DNA of 64,000 nt from Taklimakanibacter deserti. Lineage in GTDB: Bacteria; Pseudomonadota; Alphaproteobacteria; Rhizobiales; Aestuariivirgaceae. The translations under genes were made by a program, and so were the position numbers. The DNA lies in contig QORU01000019.1 in assembly GCA_003574785.1 (NCBI GenBank), positions 62,001 through 126,000 on the forward strand. The letters run 5' to 3'. Below the pieces are notes generated by a model, which was not told the origin of the DNA, ran no database searches, and worked only from the letters and a program-made list of their open reading frames with translations. This document shows, in pieces, positions 36,395-43,338 of this stretch (positions within the stretch are counted from its first letter, which is position 1; each line of letters opens with the position of its first letter).

Positions 36395-36843
36395 AGCTCT
36401 TCCAGGATGACGAGGAGCTGCTCGAGCCGGTCCTTGCCGAATTCCTGCTCCAGCGCATCATAGACCACATTGATCTGAGGCATCATGCTGGTGATCATCT
36501 CATGCGCCTTGGGTGTCGCATCAAGGATGAGGCGGCGGCCGTCGTCATCGTCCTTGCGCCGGATGATGAGCTTGCGCTGCGCCAGCGCTCGGATGATGCG
36601 GGTCAGGCTGGGCTTCATGATGCAGCAGCGCCGTGCAACCTCGGTCGCGTCGAGCGGGCCTGATTCACCGAGTACGCGGATGACCCGCCATTGCTGCTCG
36701 CTGACATCATGCGCGGCAAGCAGGGGACGGAAGCGCGCCATTACGGCTTCACGGGCACGAAGGAAGGCCATGGGCAGCGACTGGCGGATGGGCGGCAGCG
36801 TGTCGGCTTTGGGCCGCTCGGCCAGTTTCGATGAACCGATCAT
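36373..36843 (-). CDS. MarR-family transcriptional regulator of the pca cluster
   Basis: A 156-residue winged-helix protein. The HTH region runs QQWRVIRVLGESGPLDATEVARRCCIMKPSLTRIIRALAQRKLIIRR, and the wing is KDDDDGRRLILDATPKAHE. Its layout resembles HpaR/HpcR-type regulators of aromatic catabolism. It is divergent from pcaDCHGB, and a perfect dyad TGCCAG-N7-CTGGCA lies just before pcaD. ATG 36843 is chosen; GTG 36849 is possible. Its last codons overlap the GMC-like remnant, so the native C-terminus may have been altered. Confidence 0.88.
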   Translation of the reverse strand: MIGSSKLAERPKADTLPPIRQSLPMAFLRAREAVMARFRPLLAAHDVSEQQWRVIRVLGESGPLDATEVARRCCIMKPSLTRIIRALAQRKLIIRRKDDDDGRRLILDATPKAHEMITSMMPQINVVYDALEQEFGKDRLEQLLVILEELTETRPS

Positions 36844-36968
36844 GCACACTTATCCCGCAATTCCCCGTGGCAGGCAATTCGACCCTGGCCGGCACGCCGG
36901 TCCGGGAATCGAAACTCAAGGCACAGCCGATCCTGGCGCCGTGACCTCTGCCACTGGCGCGGCAGCTG

Positions 36969-36987
36969 TGCCAGAATGTTCCTGGCA
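36969..36987. promoter_or_regulatory. putative MarR operator, TGCCAG-N7-CTGGCA
   Basis: A perfect 6-bp-arm inverted repeat just upstream of the pcaD ribosome site; further CTGGC/GCCAG half-sites crowd the preceding 40 bp. MarR proteins typically bind such compact dyads over promoters. The assignment is positional. Confidence 0.45.
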
Positions 36988-36996
36988 GGGGTTGCA

Positions 36997-37797
36997 ATGC
37001 AATTTGCGGAACTTCACGGTCTCGTCATTCACTACCGCTGGTCGGATAAGGGTCGCGGCAAGCCGGTGCTGGTGTTTGCCAACTCCGTCGGGACCGATCT
37101 CAGAATATGGGATGCGGTTGCCGACCTCTTGGGCGACAGCGCCTCGATCCTCGCCTATGACAAGCGCGGCCATGGGCTGACCGAGCTCGGCTCGCCGCCC
37201 TATGGCATTGCCGATCATGTGCAAGACCTTGCCGGGCTCATCGATCACCTCAGGATCGGAAAGGCGGTCATTTGCGGCCTTTCCGTCGGTGGATTGATCG
37301 CGCAGGGCCTGGCTGAGGCGCGTCCAGACCTGGTGCGAGGGCTCATTCTCTGTTGCACGGCAACCAGGATCGGCACGGCCGATCTGTGGAACGAGCGCAT
37401 CCGCCTGGTGGAGAAAGACGGGCTTGCCGCGATTGCCGAGGGTACCATGACGCGTTGGTTCACCCCCGCTTTCCGCACCGCGGACAATCCGCTCCTTGCG
37501 GGAGCGCGCACCATGCTGCTGCGCCAGGAAGCGCGGGGCTATGCCGGCACCTGTGCTGCGCTGCGCGATGCCGATCTGACCGCGGCCGCCGGCCGGATCG
37601 CCGTCCCCACGCTGTGCATCGCCGGCGACGGCGACGGCTCGACCCCGCCGGATCTCGTCAAATCCATGGCGGAGCGCATCAAGGGAAGCGATTTCACCGT
37701 GATCGAGAGCTGTGCCCACTTGCCATGTCTGGAGCAGCCGGGAAGACTGGCGCAATTGATCACGTCCTTCATCGGAAAGGTAGGCGCTCATGGCTGA
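36997..37797 (+). CDS. pcaD: 3-oxoadipate enol-lactonase (PcaD)
   Basis: A 266-residue alpha/beta hydrolase starting MQFAELHGLVIHYRW, with GGGG before the ATG. Landmarks are VLVFANSVGTDLRIWD, AYDKRGHGLTE, the nucleophile elbow VICGLSVGGLIAQ (Ser), Asp in GDGDGSTPP and His in ESCAHLPCLEQP. It hydrolyses beta-ketoadipate enol-lactone to beta-ketoadipate in the protocatechuate pathway. First gene of the operon; it overlaps pcaC by 8 bp. Confidence 0.93.
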   Translation: MQFAELHGLVIHYRWSDKGRGKPVLVFANSVGTDLRIWDAVADLLGDSASILAYDKRGHGLTELGSPPYGIADHVQDLAGLIDHLRIGKAVICGLSVGGLIAQGLAEARPDLVRGLILCCTATRIGTADLWNERIRLVEKDGLAAIAEGTMTRWFTPAFRTADNPLLAGARTMLLRQEARGYAGTCAALRDADLTAAAGRIAVPTLCIAGDGDGSTPPDLVKSMAERIKGSDFTVIESCAHLPCLEQPGRLAQLITSFIGKVGAHG

Positions 37798-38179
37798 GGC
37801 CAAGACACGGTACGAGCAAGGCATGGCGATGCGCCGGCGCGTTCTGGGCGAGGCGCATGTGGACCGCGCCGAGGCGAACAAGACCTCGCTCGATGAACCC
37901 TTCCAGGCGCTCATCACCGAAGCCGCCTGGGGCCATGTCTGGTCGCGCCCGCAACTGAGTTTGCGCGAGCGCTCGCTCATCACCATCGCGCTGCTCGCGG
38001 CGCTGGGCCATGACGAGGAAGTGGCGATGCATGTCCGGGCCGCTTCGAATACCGGCGCCTCGGCTTCCGACATCATGGAGGCGCTGCTTCATGTGGCGCT
38101 CTATGCCGGCGTCCCGGCGGCCAATCGCGCGATCAAGATCGCCAAGCGGGAACTGTCCGCGCCAGGGAGCACGGCATGA
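37790..38179 (+). CDS. pcaC: 4-carboxymuconolactone decarboxylase (PcaC)
   Basis: A 129-residue small alpha-helical protein starting MAEAKTRYEQGMAMRRRVLG, with the family segments DEPFQALITEAAWGHVWSRP, RSLITIALLAALGHDEEVAMHVRAA and LLHVALYAGVPAANRAI (catalytic His and Glu region). It decarboxylates gamma-carboxymuconolactone to the enol-lactone that PcaD hydrolyses. It overlaps pcaD and pcaH. Confidence 0.95.
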   Translation: MAEAKTRYEQGMAMRRRVLGEAHVDRAEANKTSLDEPFQALITEAAWGHVWSRPQLSLRERSLITIALLAALGHDEEVAMHVRAASNTGASASDIMEALLHVALYAGVPAANRAIKIAKRELSAPGSTA

Positions 38180-38880
38180 CCAGCACCTCCGGCGGACGCG
38201 ATTGGATGGCCCATCCGCCCTTGCTCTACCCGGCCTATCGCTCGACGGTCCTGCGGGCGCCGGCGAAGCCGCTCGTTCCCTTGAAACAGGCTCTGAGCAA
38301 GCGAAGCCTTGCCGTTTATGGCCATGGCGGCATTGGTCCCGACGATCATGACCTGACGCGCAATGCCAGGCGCAGCGGCGAGCCTTTGGGCGAACGCATC
38401 ATCGTCTCGGGCCGCGTTCTCGATGAGCGCGGCCGTCCGATCCCGCAAGTGCTGATCGAGCTCTGGCAGGCCAATGCCGCCGGCCGCTATATCCACAAGA
38501 CCGACCAGCATCAGGCTCCTCTCGACCCCAATTTCTTCGGCGGCGGGCGCTGTGTCACGGATACGGAAGGGCGCTACCGCTTCCTGACCGTCAGGCCCGG
38601 CGCCTATCCCTGGGGCAATCACGCCAATGCCTGGCGGCCGAGCCACATCCATTTCTCCTTGCTCGGTTCCTCCATCGTCTCGCGCCTCGTCACCCAGATG
38701 TATTTTCCGGGCGATCCGCTCGTTGCCCATGACCCGATCTTCCAGGGGACGCCGGAGAAAGCGCGCGAGCGCCTGATCTCGCGTTTCTCTCTCGCCGTGA
38801 CCGAAGAGGGCTTCGCGCTCGGCTATGATTTCGACATCGTGCTGCGCGGCTCCGCCGAAACCCCGTTCGAGGGCCGCTGA
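38176..38880 (+). CDS. pcaH: protocatechuate 3,4-dioxygenase beta subunit (PcaH)
   Basis: A 234-residue subunit carrying the non-haem iron(III) site: Tyr in AAGRYIHKTDQH, Tyr in VRPGAYPW, and two His in RPSHIHFSLLG. It cleaves the ring of protocatechuate to 3-carboxy-cis,cis-muconate together with PcaG. N-terminal RDWMAHPPLLYPAYRSTVLRAP is typical. The start overlaps pcaC (4 bp), with AGGGAG upstream; one base separates it from pcaG. Confidence 0.95.
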   Translation: MTSTSGGRDWMAHPPLLYPAYRSTVLRAPAKPLVPLKQALSKRSLAVYGHGGIGPDDHDLTRNARRSGEPLGERIIVSGRVLDERGRPIPQVLIELWQANAAGRYIHKTDQHQAPLDPNFFGGGRCVTDTEGRYRFLTVRPGAYPWGNHANAWRPSHIHFSLLGSSIVSRLVTQMYFPGDPLVAHDPIFQGTPEKARERLISRFSLAVTEEGFALGYDFDIVLRGSAETPFEGR

Positions 38881-38881
38881 C

Positions 38882-39379
38882 ATGAAGCGCTATCAGACAC
38901 CATCGCAGACCGTCGGGCCATTCTTCGCCTATGTCCTGACGCCCGAGCAATATCGCTATCCCTTCAAGCAGCTCCTCCCTGGCCGCATCGACGGCAAAGG
39001 AAAGAGGATCACCATCACGGGGCAGGTGTTCGATGGAAAGGGAGTAGCGATCACCGACGCCCTGGTGGAGCTGTGGCAAGAGGAAGGGATTGCGCGGCAG
39101 GGCACGGGCACGACGCCCGATGCCTCCTTCCGCTTCGAGACGGTGAAGCCGTCCAGGCCCTATATCGACGTCATCGTCTTCATGCGTGGCCTTCTCTCGC
39201 ATCTCTATACGCGGCTTTATTTCGACGATGAGGCCAAAGTGAACCAGGACGATGAGGTCCTGGCTTCCATCGCCGAGGAGCGGCGCGACACGCTCTTGGC
39301 CCGACATCAGGGCGGCGGCCATTATCGCTTCGACATCCGCATGCAGGGAGCGCACGAAACCGTGTTTTTCGACCTGTGA
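38882..39379 (+). CDS. pcaG: protocatechuate 3,4-dioxygenase alpha subunit (PcaG), short form
   Basis: A 165-residue subunit starting MKRYQTPSQTVGPFFAYVLTP, with TITGQVFDGKGV, LVELWQ and the C-terminal HLYTRLYFDDEAKVNQDDEVL...GGHYRFDIRMQGAHETVFFDL. Usual PcaG proteins are about 190-205 residues. Here the acidic loop after the LVELWQ strand and the loop before the IDVIVFMRGL strand are both shortened. The ends are intact and the frame is clean, so it looks like a compact variant rather than a fragment. The alpha subunit lacks the metal ligands. It overlaps pcaB by 4 bp (GTGA). Confidence 0.92.
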   Translation: MKRYQTPSQTVGPFFAYVLTPEQYRYPFKQLLPGRIDGKGKRITITGQVFDGKGVAITDALVELWQEEGIARQGTGTTPDASFRFETVKPSRPYIDVIVFMRGLLSHLYTRLYFDDEAKVNQDDEVLASIAEERRDTLLARHQGGGHYRFDIRMQGAHETVFFDL

Positions 39380-40404
39380 CCCAGGCGCTGCATGAGGCGC
39401 TGTGGCGGGATGAGGAGATTTCCCGGTTGTTTTCGGCCGAGGCCGAGCTCGCCGCCATGCTCGACTATGAGGTAGCGCTCGCCAAGGCCCAGGCCGAGAG
39501 CGGGCTAATCACGCCCGACGCCGCATCGGCCATTTGCCGGCTGCGCGCCAGCTTCATCGTGGATCGGGACAAGCTCCTCTCCGGCATAAAGCGCGACGGC
39601 ATGGCGGTCCCCGAGCTCGTCCGCCAGTTGCGTGACGCCCTGCCCGAGAGCCACCGCGATGCGCTGCATCTGCGTTCCACCAGCCAGGATGTCATCGACA
39701 CCGCGCTGACGCTCAGGCTCAAGCCTGTCCTCGCGCTCTACGAGAAACGCCTCAACAATATTCTCGCGGCGATCGATCGCCTGGACGGCGAATATGGCGC
39801 GCTCACCCAGATGGGCCGAACGCGGATGCAGCGGGCATTGCCGGTTCGTGTTTCGGACCGGCTCGCGACCTGGCGGACACCTCTCAAGCGCCATCTCGAC
39901 CGGCTCGCAGTCCTCGCGCCGCATCTGCTCGTGCTGCAGACGGGGGGCCCCGTCGGCATCGACCGTGGCCCCTGGGTCGCGGCCCTGGGGCGCGAGCTGG
40001 ACCTCGGTGTTGCGCCGGAAGGCTGGCAGACCGCGCGCGACAATCTGGCGGAATTCGCCTCCTGGCTGTCGCTGGTCTCGGGCACGCTGGGGAAGATCGG
40101 CCAGGACATTGCGCTCATGGCGCAGAATGAGATCGGCGAAGTCAAAATAGAAGGAGCCGGGACATCATCGGCCATGCATCACAAGCAGAATCCGGTTCAG
40201 GCGGAATTGCTGGTGGCCATGGCGCGCTTCAACGCGACACAAGTTTCGGGCATCCATCACGCTCTCATCCATGAGCAGGAGCGCTCGGGTGCGGCCTGGG
40301 CGCTCGAATGGATGATCCTTCCCGGCATGATCGAGACAACGGCGGCCGCTCTCGCCATGACAACCGATCTGCTTGGAAGAATACGCTTTCAGGCGGGAAA
40401 GTGA
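39376..40404 (+). CDS. pcaB: 3-carboxy-cis,cis-muconate cycloisomerase (PcaB)
   Basis: A 342-residue fumarase/aspartase-superfamily enzyme with a GTG start overlapping the pcaG stop. It contains HLRSTSQDVIDTALTLRL, QMGRTRMQRALPVR and the signature loop region GEVKIEGAGTSSAMHHKQNPVQAE (the usual GSSxMPHKxNP, here GTSSAMHHKQNP). It converts carboxymuconate to gamma-carboxymuconolactone, the PcaC substrate. Proteins of this family are often longer, about 350-450 residues; this one ends soon after the third domain, which is common for alphaproteobacterial PcaB. Confidence 0.93.
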   Translation: MTQALHEALWRDEEISRLFSAEAELAAMLDYEVALAKAQAESGLITPDAASAICRLRASFIVDRDKLLSGIKRDGMAVPELVRQLRDALPESHRDALHLRSTSQDVIDTALTLRLKPVLALYEKRLNNILAAIDRLDGEYGALTQMGRTRMQRALPVRVSDRLATWRTPLKRHLDRLAVLAPHLLVLQTGGPVGIDRGPWVAALGRELDLGVAPEGWQTARDNLAEFASWLSLVSGTLGKIGQDIALMAQNEIGEVKIEGAGTSSAMHHKQNPVQAELLVAMARFNATQVSGIHHALIHEQERSGAAWALEWMILPGMIETTAAALAMTTDLLGRIRFQAGK

Positions 40405-40433
40405 ACCACTGTCGAATTGAGCCGGAGAGGATC

Positions 40434-41195
40434 ATGATCAGTTTTGCGGGCAAATCCGTCCTGGTGACGGGGGCGAGCTCCGGCATAGGCGAAGCGATTG
40501 CTCGCCGCTTTGCCGGCCTTGGCGCGAACCTGCTCTTGACTGCGCGTCGCAATCTGTCGCCCGCCGATATTGCCGCGCGCTATCCCGCGGCGGGAGGTGC
40601 GGTGCACTATCTCTCCGCCGATGTCACCCATAAGGAAGCGGCCGACCGCCTCGTTGCGCATGCGGTCGAGCTGTTCGGGGGCCTCGACGTCCTCGTCAAC
40701 AATGCCGGCATCCTGTTTCGCGGCACGGCGATGGAATGCACCGATGCGGAATGGACCGCGACATTGGAGACGAATGTGACGTCGGTCTTCCGCCTGTCGC
40801 GCGCGGCATTGCGCGTCATGACGGCGAAGAAATCGGGCGCCATCGTCAATATTGCGTCGGACTGGGGCCTGGTCGGCGCGCGCGGCGCCGCGGCCTATGG
40901 CGCGAGCAAGGGCGCGGTGGTCCAGCTCACCCGCTCGATGGCGCTCGATCACGCTGCTGAGGGGATCAGGATCAATGCCGTCTGTCCGGGTGACACGGAT
41001 ACGCGGATGCTGGATGGAGCCATGTCCGGATTGCCGCGCGCAGAACTGCTCCGGACGCTTGGCGAAGCGATCCCTCTCGGCCGCGTCGGCCGGCCGGCCG
41101 AAGTCGCCGATGCCGTCTGCTTCCTTGCCTCCGATCAATCGTCCTTCATCACGGGTGTGATGCTCGCGGTCGATGGCGGCAACAGCGCCGGCTGA
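40434..41195 (+). CDS. short-chain dehydrogenase/reductase at the end of the pca operon
   Basis: A 253-residue SDR starting MISFAGKSVLVTGASSGIG, with GGAGAGG upstream. It has NNAGILF, Ser in IVNIASDWGL, the catalytic Tyr and Lys in YGASKGA and a C-terminal AVDGGNSAG. It follows pcaB by 29 bp on the same strand and is probably co-transcribed. It is not a canonical pca enzyme; it may feed an alcohol- or dihydrodiol-type aromatic precursor into protocatechuate (inference). Confidence 0.9.
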   Translation: MISFAGKSVLVTGASSGIGEAIARRFAGLGANLLLTARRNLSPADIAARYPAAGGAVHYLSADVTHKEAADRLVAHAVELFGGLDVLVNNAGILFRGTAMECTDAEWTATLETNVTSVFRLSRAALRVMTAKKSGAIVNIASDWGLVGARGAAAYGASKGAVVQLTRSMALDHAAEGIRINAVCPGDTDTRMLDGAMSGLPRAELLRTLGEAIPLGRVGRPAEVADAVCFLASDQSSFITGVMLAVDGGNSAG

Positions 41196-41206
41196 ACTGG
41201 CCTTAC

Positions 41207-41494
41207 TTAGTTGTCGTTCGCCGCGTTGCGATCGACGAATTTGTGGAAGCGGCTAAGCTTCCCATCAGACGTTTTGTCCTGATGAAGGAACGCAAGTTCT
41301 TCACCGTCGAATTTGCGGAAGAACTCATCCCAGGCGACGCCTTTCAGGCTTTCGTCCTTGGGATCGAAATCCAGCCGCAATATGCCCGCCTTGCTATCAC
41401 TGGACGTGGCCTTCACGGTTGCGGGATGTCCGCCACGCTGCTCGGCCCAGCGGCGAATCTCGGCATGATCGGTCGTGACCTTGGCTTGGCTCAT
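41207..41494 (-). CDS. small conserved protein, probably stress-related
   Basis: A 95-residue hydrophilic protein (MSQAKVTTDHAEIRRWAEQR, then GGHPATVKATSSDSKAGILRLDF...LKGVAWDEFFRKFDGEELAFLHQ). This small family is widespread in Proteobacteria without an assigned function; relatives are sometimes misannotated as branching enzyme. CGGAGG precedes the ATG. A GGAAC-N16-GGTT motif lies 30 bp upstream, resembling a sigma-EcfG (general stress) promoter. It is convergent with the pca operon SDR. Confidence 0.85.
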   Translation of the reverse strand: MSQAKVTTDHAEIRRWAEQRGGHPATVKATSSDSKAGILRLDFDPKDESLKGVAWDEFFRKFDGEELAFLHQDKTSDGKLSRFHKFVDRNAANDN

Positions 41495-41523
41495 GATTTA
41501 CCTCCGATTTTGCTCGTGACGAC

Positions 41524-41548
41524 AACCGGCAGTCTGCCGGAACGTTCC
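41524..41548 (-). promoter_or_regulatory. candidate sigma-EcfG promoter for the small protein gene
   Basis: On the minus strand GGAAC-N16-GGTT, close to the alphaproteobacterial general-stress consensus GGAAC-N16/17-CGTT, with one mismatch. It ends 30 bp before the start at 41494. A 6-bp-arm hairpin CCGGCA/TGCCGG (41526-41540) lies between the two boxes and would be in the spacer. Confidence 0.4.
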
Positions 41549-41558
41549 TACGTTCATG

Positions 41559-42023
41559 TTATTGCGGGTCATCCGGCATGCGGCGGGAGAAGCGGTTCTC
41601 CAGCCAGGCGACGCCGACAAGCAGGATGAGAACGAAAGCGAGGCCGACGGCGACGATATGCCAAGCGGCAAGCGCGCAGGCGATGCCCAGCGCGGCGGTG
41701 ACCCAGACGGTTGCCGCGGTCGTCAAGCCTTCCACGTGATGTGCATGCGGATCGCGCAAGATCACGCCGGCGCCGATGAAGCTGATGCCGGCCATGATCC
41801 CCTGGATGATGCCCTGAACCACGCGGCTCAGCGCGTCGGGATGGGCGGCCAAATCGCGGAATTCGATCCCAGCCAGGGATACGACGGCCGCGCCGAGCGC
41901 GACCAACCCGAGCGTGCGCATGCCCATCGGCTTGTTCATCAGATCGCGATTGATGCCGACGATCATGCCCACCGCGGCTGCGCTACCCAGCCGCAGAATC
42001 GTCTCGACGAGTTGTGTATCCAC
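41559..42023 (-). CDS. MgtC/SapB family membrane protein
   Basis: A 154-residue protein with four to five transmembrane helices and MgtC-family motifs: GSAAAVGMIVGINRDL, GMRTLGLVALGAA, GVQGIIQGIMAGISFIGAGVIL-like stretch and GLTTAATVWVTAALGIACA. The start is a GTG at 42023 with GAGG five bases upstream. It lacks the C-terminal soluble domain of classical MgtC. Family roles include magnesium limitation and acid or macrophage survival. A perfect GGAAC-N17-CGTT motif lies upstream. Confidence 0.9.
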   Translation of the reverse strand: MDTQLVETILRLGSAAAVGMIVGINRDLMNKPMGMRTLGLVALGAAVVSLAGIEFRDLAAHPDALSRVVQGIIQGIMAGISFIGAGVILRDPHAHHVEGLTTAATVWVTAALGIACALAAWHIVAVGLAFVLILLVGVAWLENRFSRRMPDDPQ

Positions 42024-42055
42024 GGCGCCTCGCGCGTATCATCCGAGGAACCATG

Positions 42056-42081
42056 AACGTTTCGCCGCGGGATATTGTTCC
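42056..42081 (-). promoter_or_regulatory. candidate sigma-EcfG promoter for the MgtC-like gene
   Basis: GGAAC-N17-CGTT on the minus strand is an exact match to the general-stress promoter consensus of alphaproteobacteria; the -10 element lies 33 bp before the GTG start at 42023. The spacer overlaps a GC-rich inverted repeat (42064-42090) just after the DJ-1 gene. Confidence 0.55.
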
Positions 42082-42091
42082 CGCCGCGGCA

Positions 42092-42682
42092 TCAGGCAGC
42101 GATGCGCCGCGCCGCGTGGCGCCCTTCTCCGATTTCCTGGACGATCTTGTCGATGAAGGCGGGAATATCCTTGGGCGATCGGCTGGTGATGATGCCGTCG
42201 TCGGTGACGACCTCCTGATCCGACCATTGGGCCCCGGCATTCTCGATATCCTTGCGGATCGACCAGAAGCAGGTCATGCGGCGGCCCTTGGCGACACCGG
42301 CATCGGCCAGAAGCCACGGCCCGTGGCAGATCGCGGCCACGATCTTTCCGTCCTTGGTGAAACGCTGGACGGCTTCGATGGCCTTGGGCTCGAGACGCAG
42401 CTTGTCCGGATTCATGACGCCTCCGGGCACGATGAGAGCGTCATAGGATTGTGGATCGATATCATCGAGACTCCTGTCGACCGGCACGCTGTCGCCCCAG
42501 TCCGCCTTGGCGCTCTCGCCGCGCCATCCTCGGATCTCGCTGCGCTCGCGGGTCTTGTCCGGGGCGGCGATTTCGACCACGGCACCTTTCTCGCGCAGCT
42601 TCTGCAGCGGCACCAGGAGCTCCGATTGCTCGAATCCGTCGGTCGCGATGATGAGGATTCTGGCCTTCCGAATATCGGTCAT
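42092..42682 (-). CDS. DJ-1/PfpI family protein (type 1 glutamine amidotransferase-like)
   Basis: A 196-residue protein with the DJ-1 fold: ILIIATDGFEQSELLVPL (conserved Glu), ALIVPGGVMNPDKLR, the nucleophile elbow AICHGPWLLADAG (Cys-His) and ITSRSPKDIPAFIDKIV. The start ATG 42682 has AAGGAGAAG upstream. Relatives act in protection against glycation and other stress (deglycase/glyoxalase-type) or as chaperones. It lies in the small stress-type module. Confidence 0.92.
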   Translation of the reverse strand: MTDIRKARILIIATDGFEQSELLVPLQKLREKGAVVEIAAPDKTRERSEIRGWRGESAKADWGDSVPVDRSLDDIDPQSYDALIVPGGVMNPDKLRLEPKAIEAVQRFTKDGKIVAAICHGPWLLADAGVAKGRRMTCFWSIRKDIENAGAQWSDQEVVTDDGIITSRSPKDIPAFIDKIVQEIGEGRHAARRIAA

Positions 42683-42721
42683 GCGGCTTCTCCTTTCCAA
42701 CAAGTCGGCTTGCCTTCCGGC

Positions 42722-42746
42722 AACGGCGTCCGGTCTCGATTGTTTC
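42722..42746 (-). promoter_or_regulatory. weak sigma-EcfG-like motif before the DJ-1/PfpI gene
   Basis: GAAAC-N16-CGTT on the minus strand, with one mismatch in the -35 element relative to GGAAC. It ends 40 bp before the start at 42682. Weaker than the site at 42056. Confidence 0.3.
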
Positions 42747-42893
42747 AAGGAAGCTGCCGCGAGATGGTGAATTTCACATGGGCGCCGAGATTTCCTTCAA
42801 TGCGATTGGCAGCTTGCGACGGGCATCTCCGCTGCCTAGAATGACGTGAGGGACGGCATCTTTGGTCGGCTATGTCGGCGTCAGGAGAAAGAC

Positions 42894-43307
42894 ATGGGAA
42901 TTTTCGATGGCATCAGAGATGCAATCTTCGGCAAGGCAAATGCAGCGCCTGCCCAGCCGACCACCCGTCCGTCGACGACGGCAACTCCGCAAGCACCGGC
43001 ATCGACGACGGCTTCTGCTGAAGCCCCGGCCGCGCCAAGCCCGCAAGCGACCGTCGATGTGTCCGCCGTCTTGGAAAAGGCCGTTGCGGGCAAGAAGCAG
43101 AAGCTCAACTGGCGCAAGTCCATCGTCGACCTGATGAAGGCGCTTGATCTCGACAGCGGGCTCGAGGCCCGCAAGAGGCTCGCCAAGGAGCTCAACTATA
43201 CGGGCGATACCAAGGACAGCGCCAAGATGAATGTCTGGCTGCACAAGGCCTTGATGAAGAAGCTTGCCGAAAACGGCGGCAAGGTGCCCGCCGACCTGCT
43301 CGACTGA
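42894..43307 (+). CDS. DUF3597 family protein
   Basis: A 137-residue protein: MGIFDGIRDAIFGKA, then a Pro/Ala/Thr-rich linker of about 40 residues, then the conserved DUF3597 domain VDVSAVLEKAVAGKKQKLNWRKSIVDLMKALDLDS...KRLAKELNYTGDTKDSAKMNVWLHKALM...GGKVPADLLD. AGGAGAAAG precedes the ATG. The domain is related to peptidoglycan/LysM-associated proteins in some annotations, but no function is established. No Ecf-type promoter is seen in the 211-bp gap upstream (42683-42893), which otherwise holds only the DJ-1 promoter region. Confidence 0.9.
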   Translation: MGIFDGIRDAIFGKANAAPAQPTTRPSTTATPQAPASTTASAEAPAAPSPQATVDVSAVLEKAVAGKKQKLNWRKSIVDLMKALDLDSGLEARKRLAKELNYTGDTKDSAKMNVWLHKALMKKLAENGGKVPADLLD

Positions 43308-43338
43308 TCGGCAGGGTCAACGCCCGGTTTCCTAGTCG

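Noticed and set aside
42064..42090. GC-rich inverted repeat after the DJ-1/PfpI stop, considered as a terminator
   Set aside because: No T-run follows on the minus strand, and the repeat overlaps the exact GGAAC-N17-CGTT promoter motif of the MgtC-like gene.
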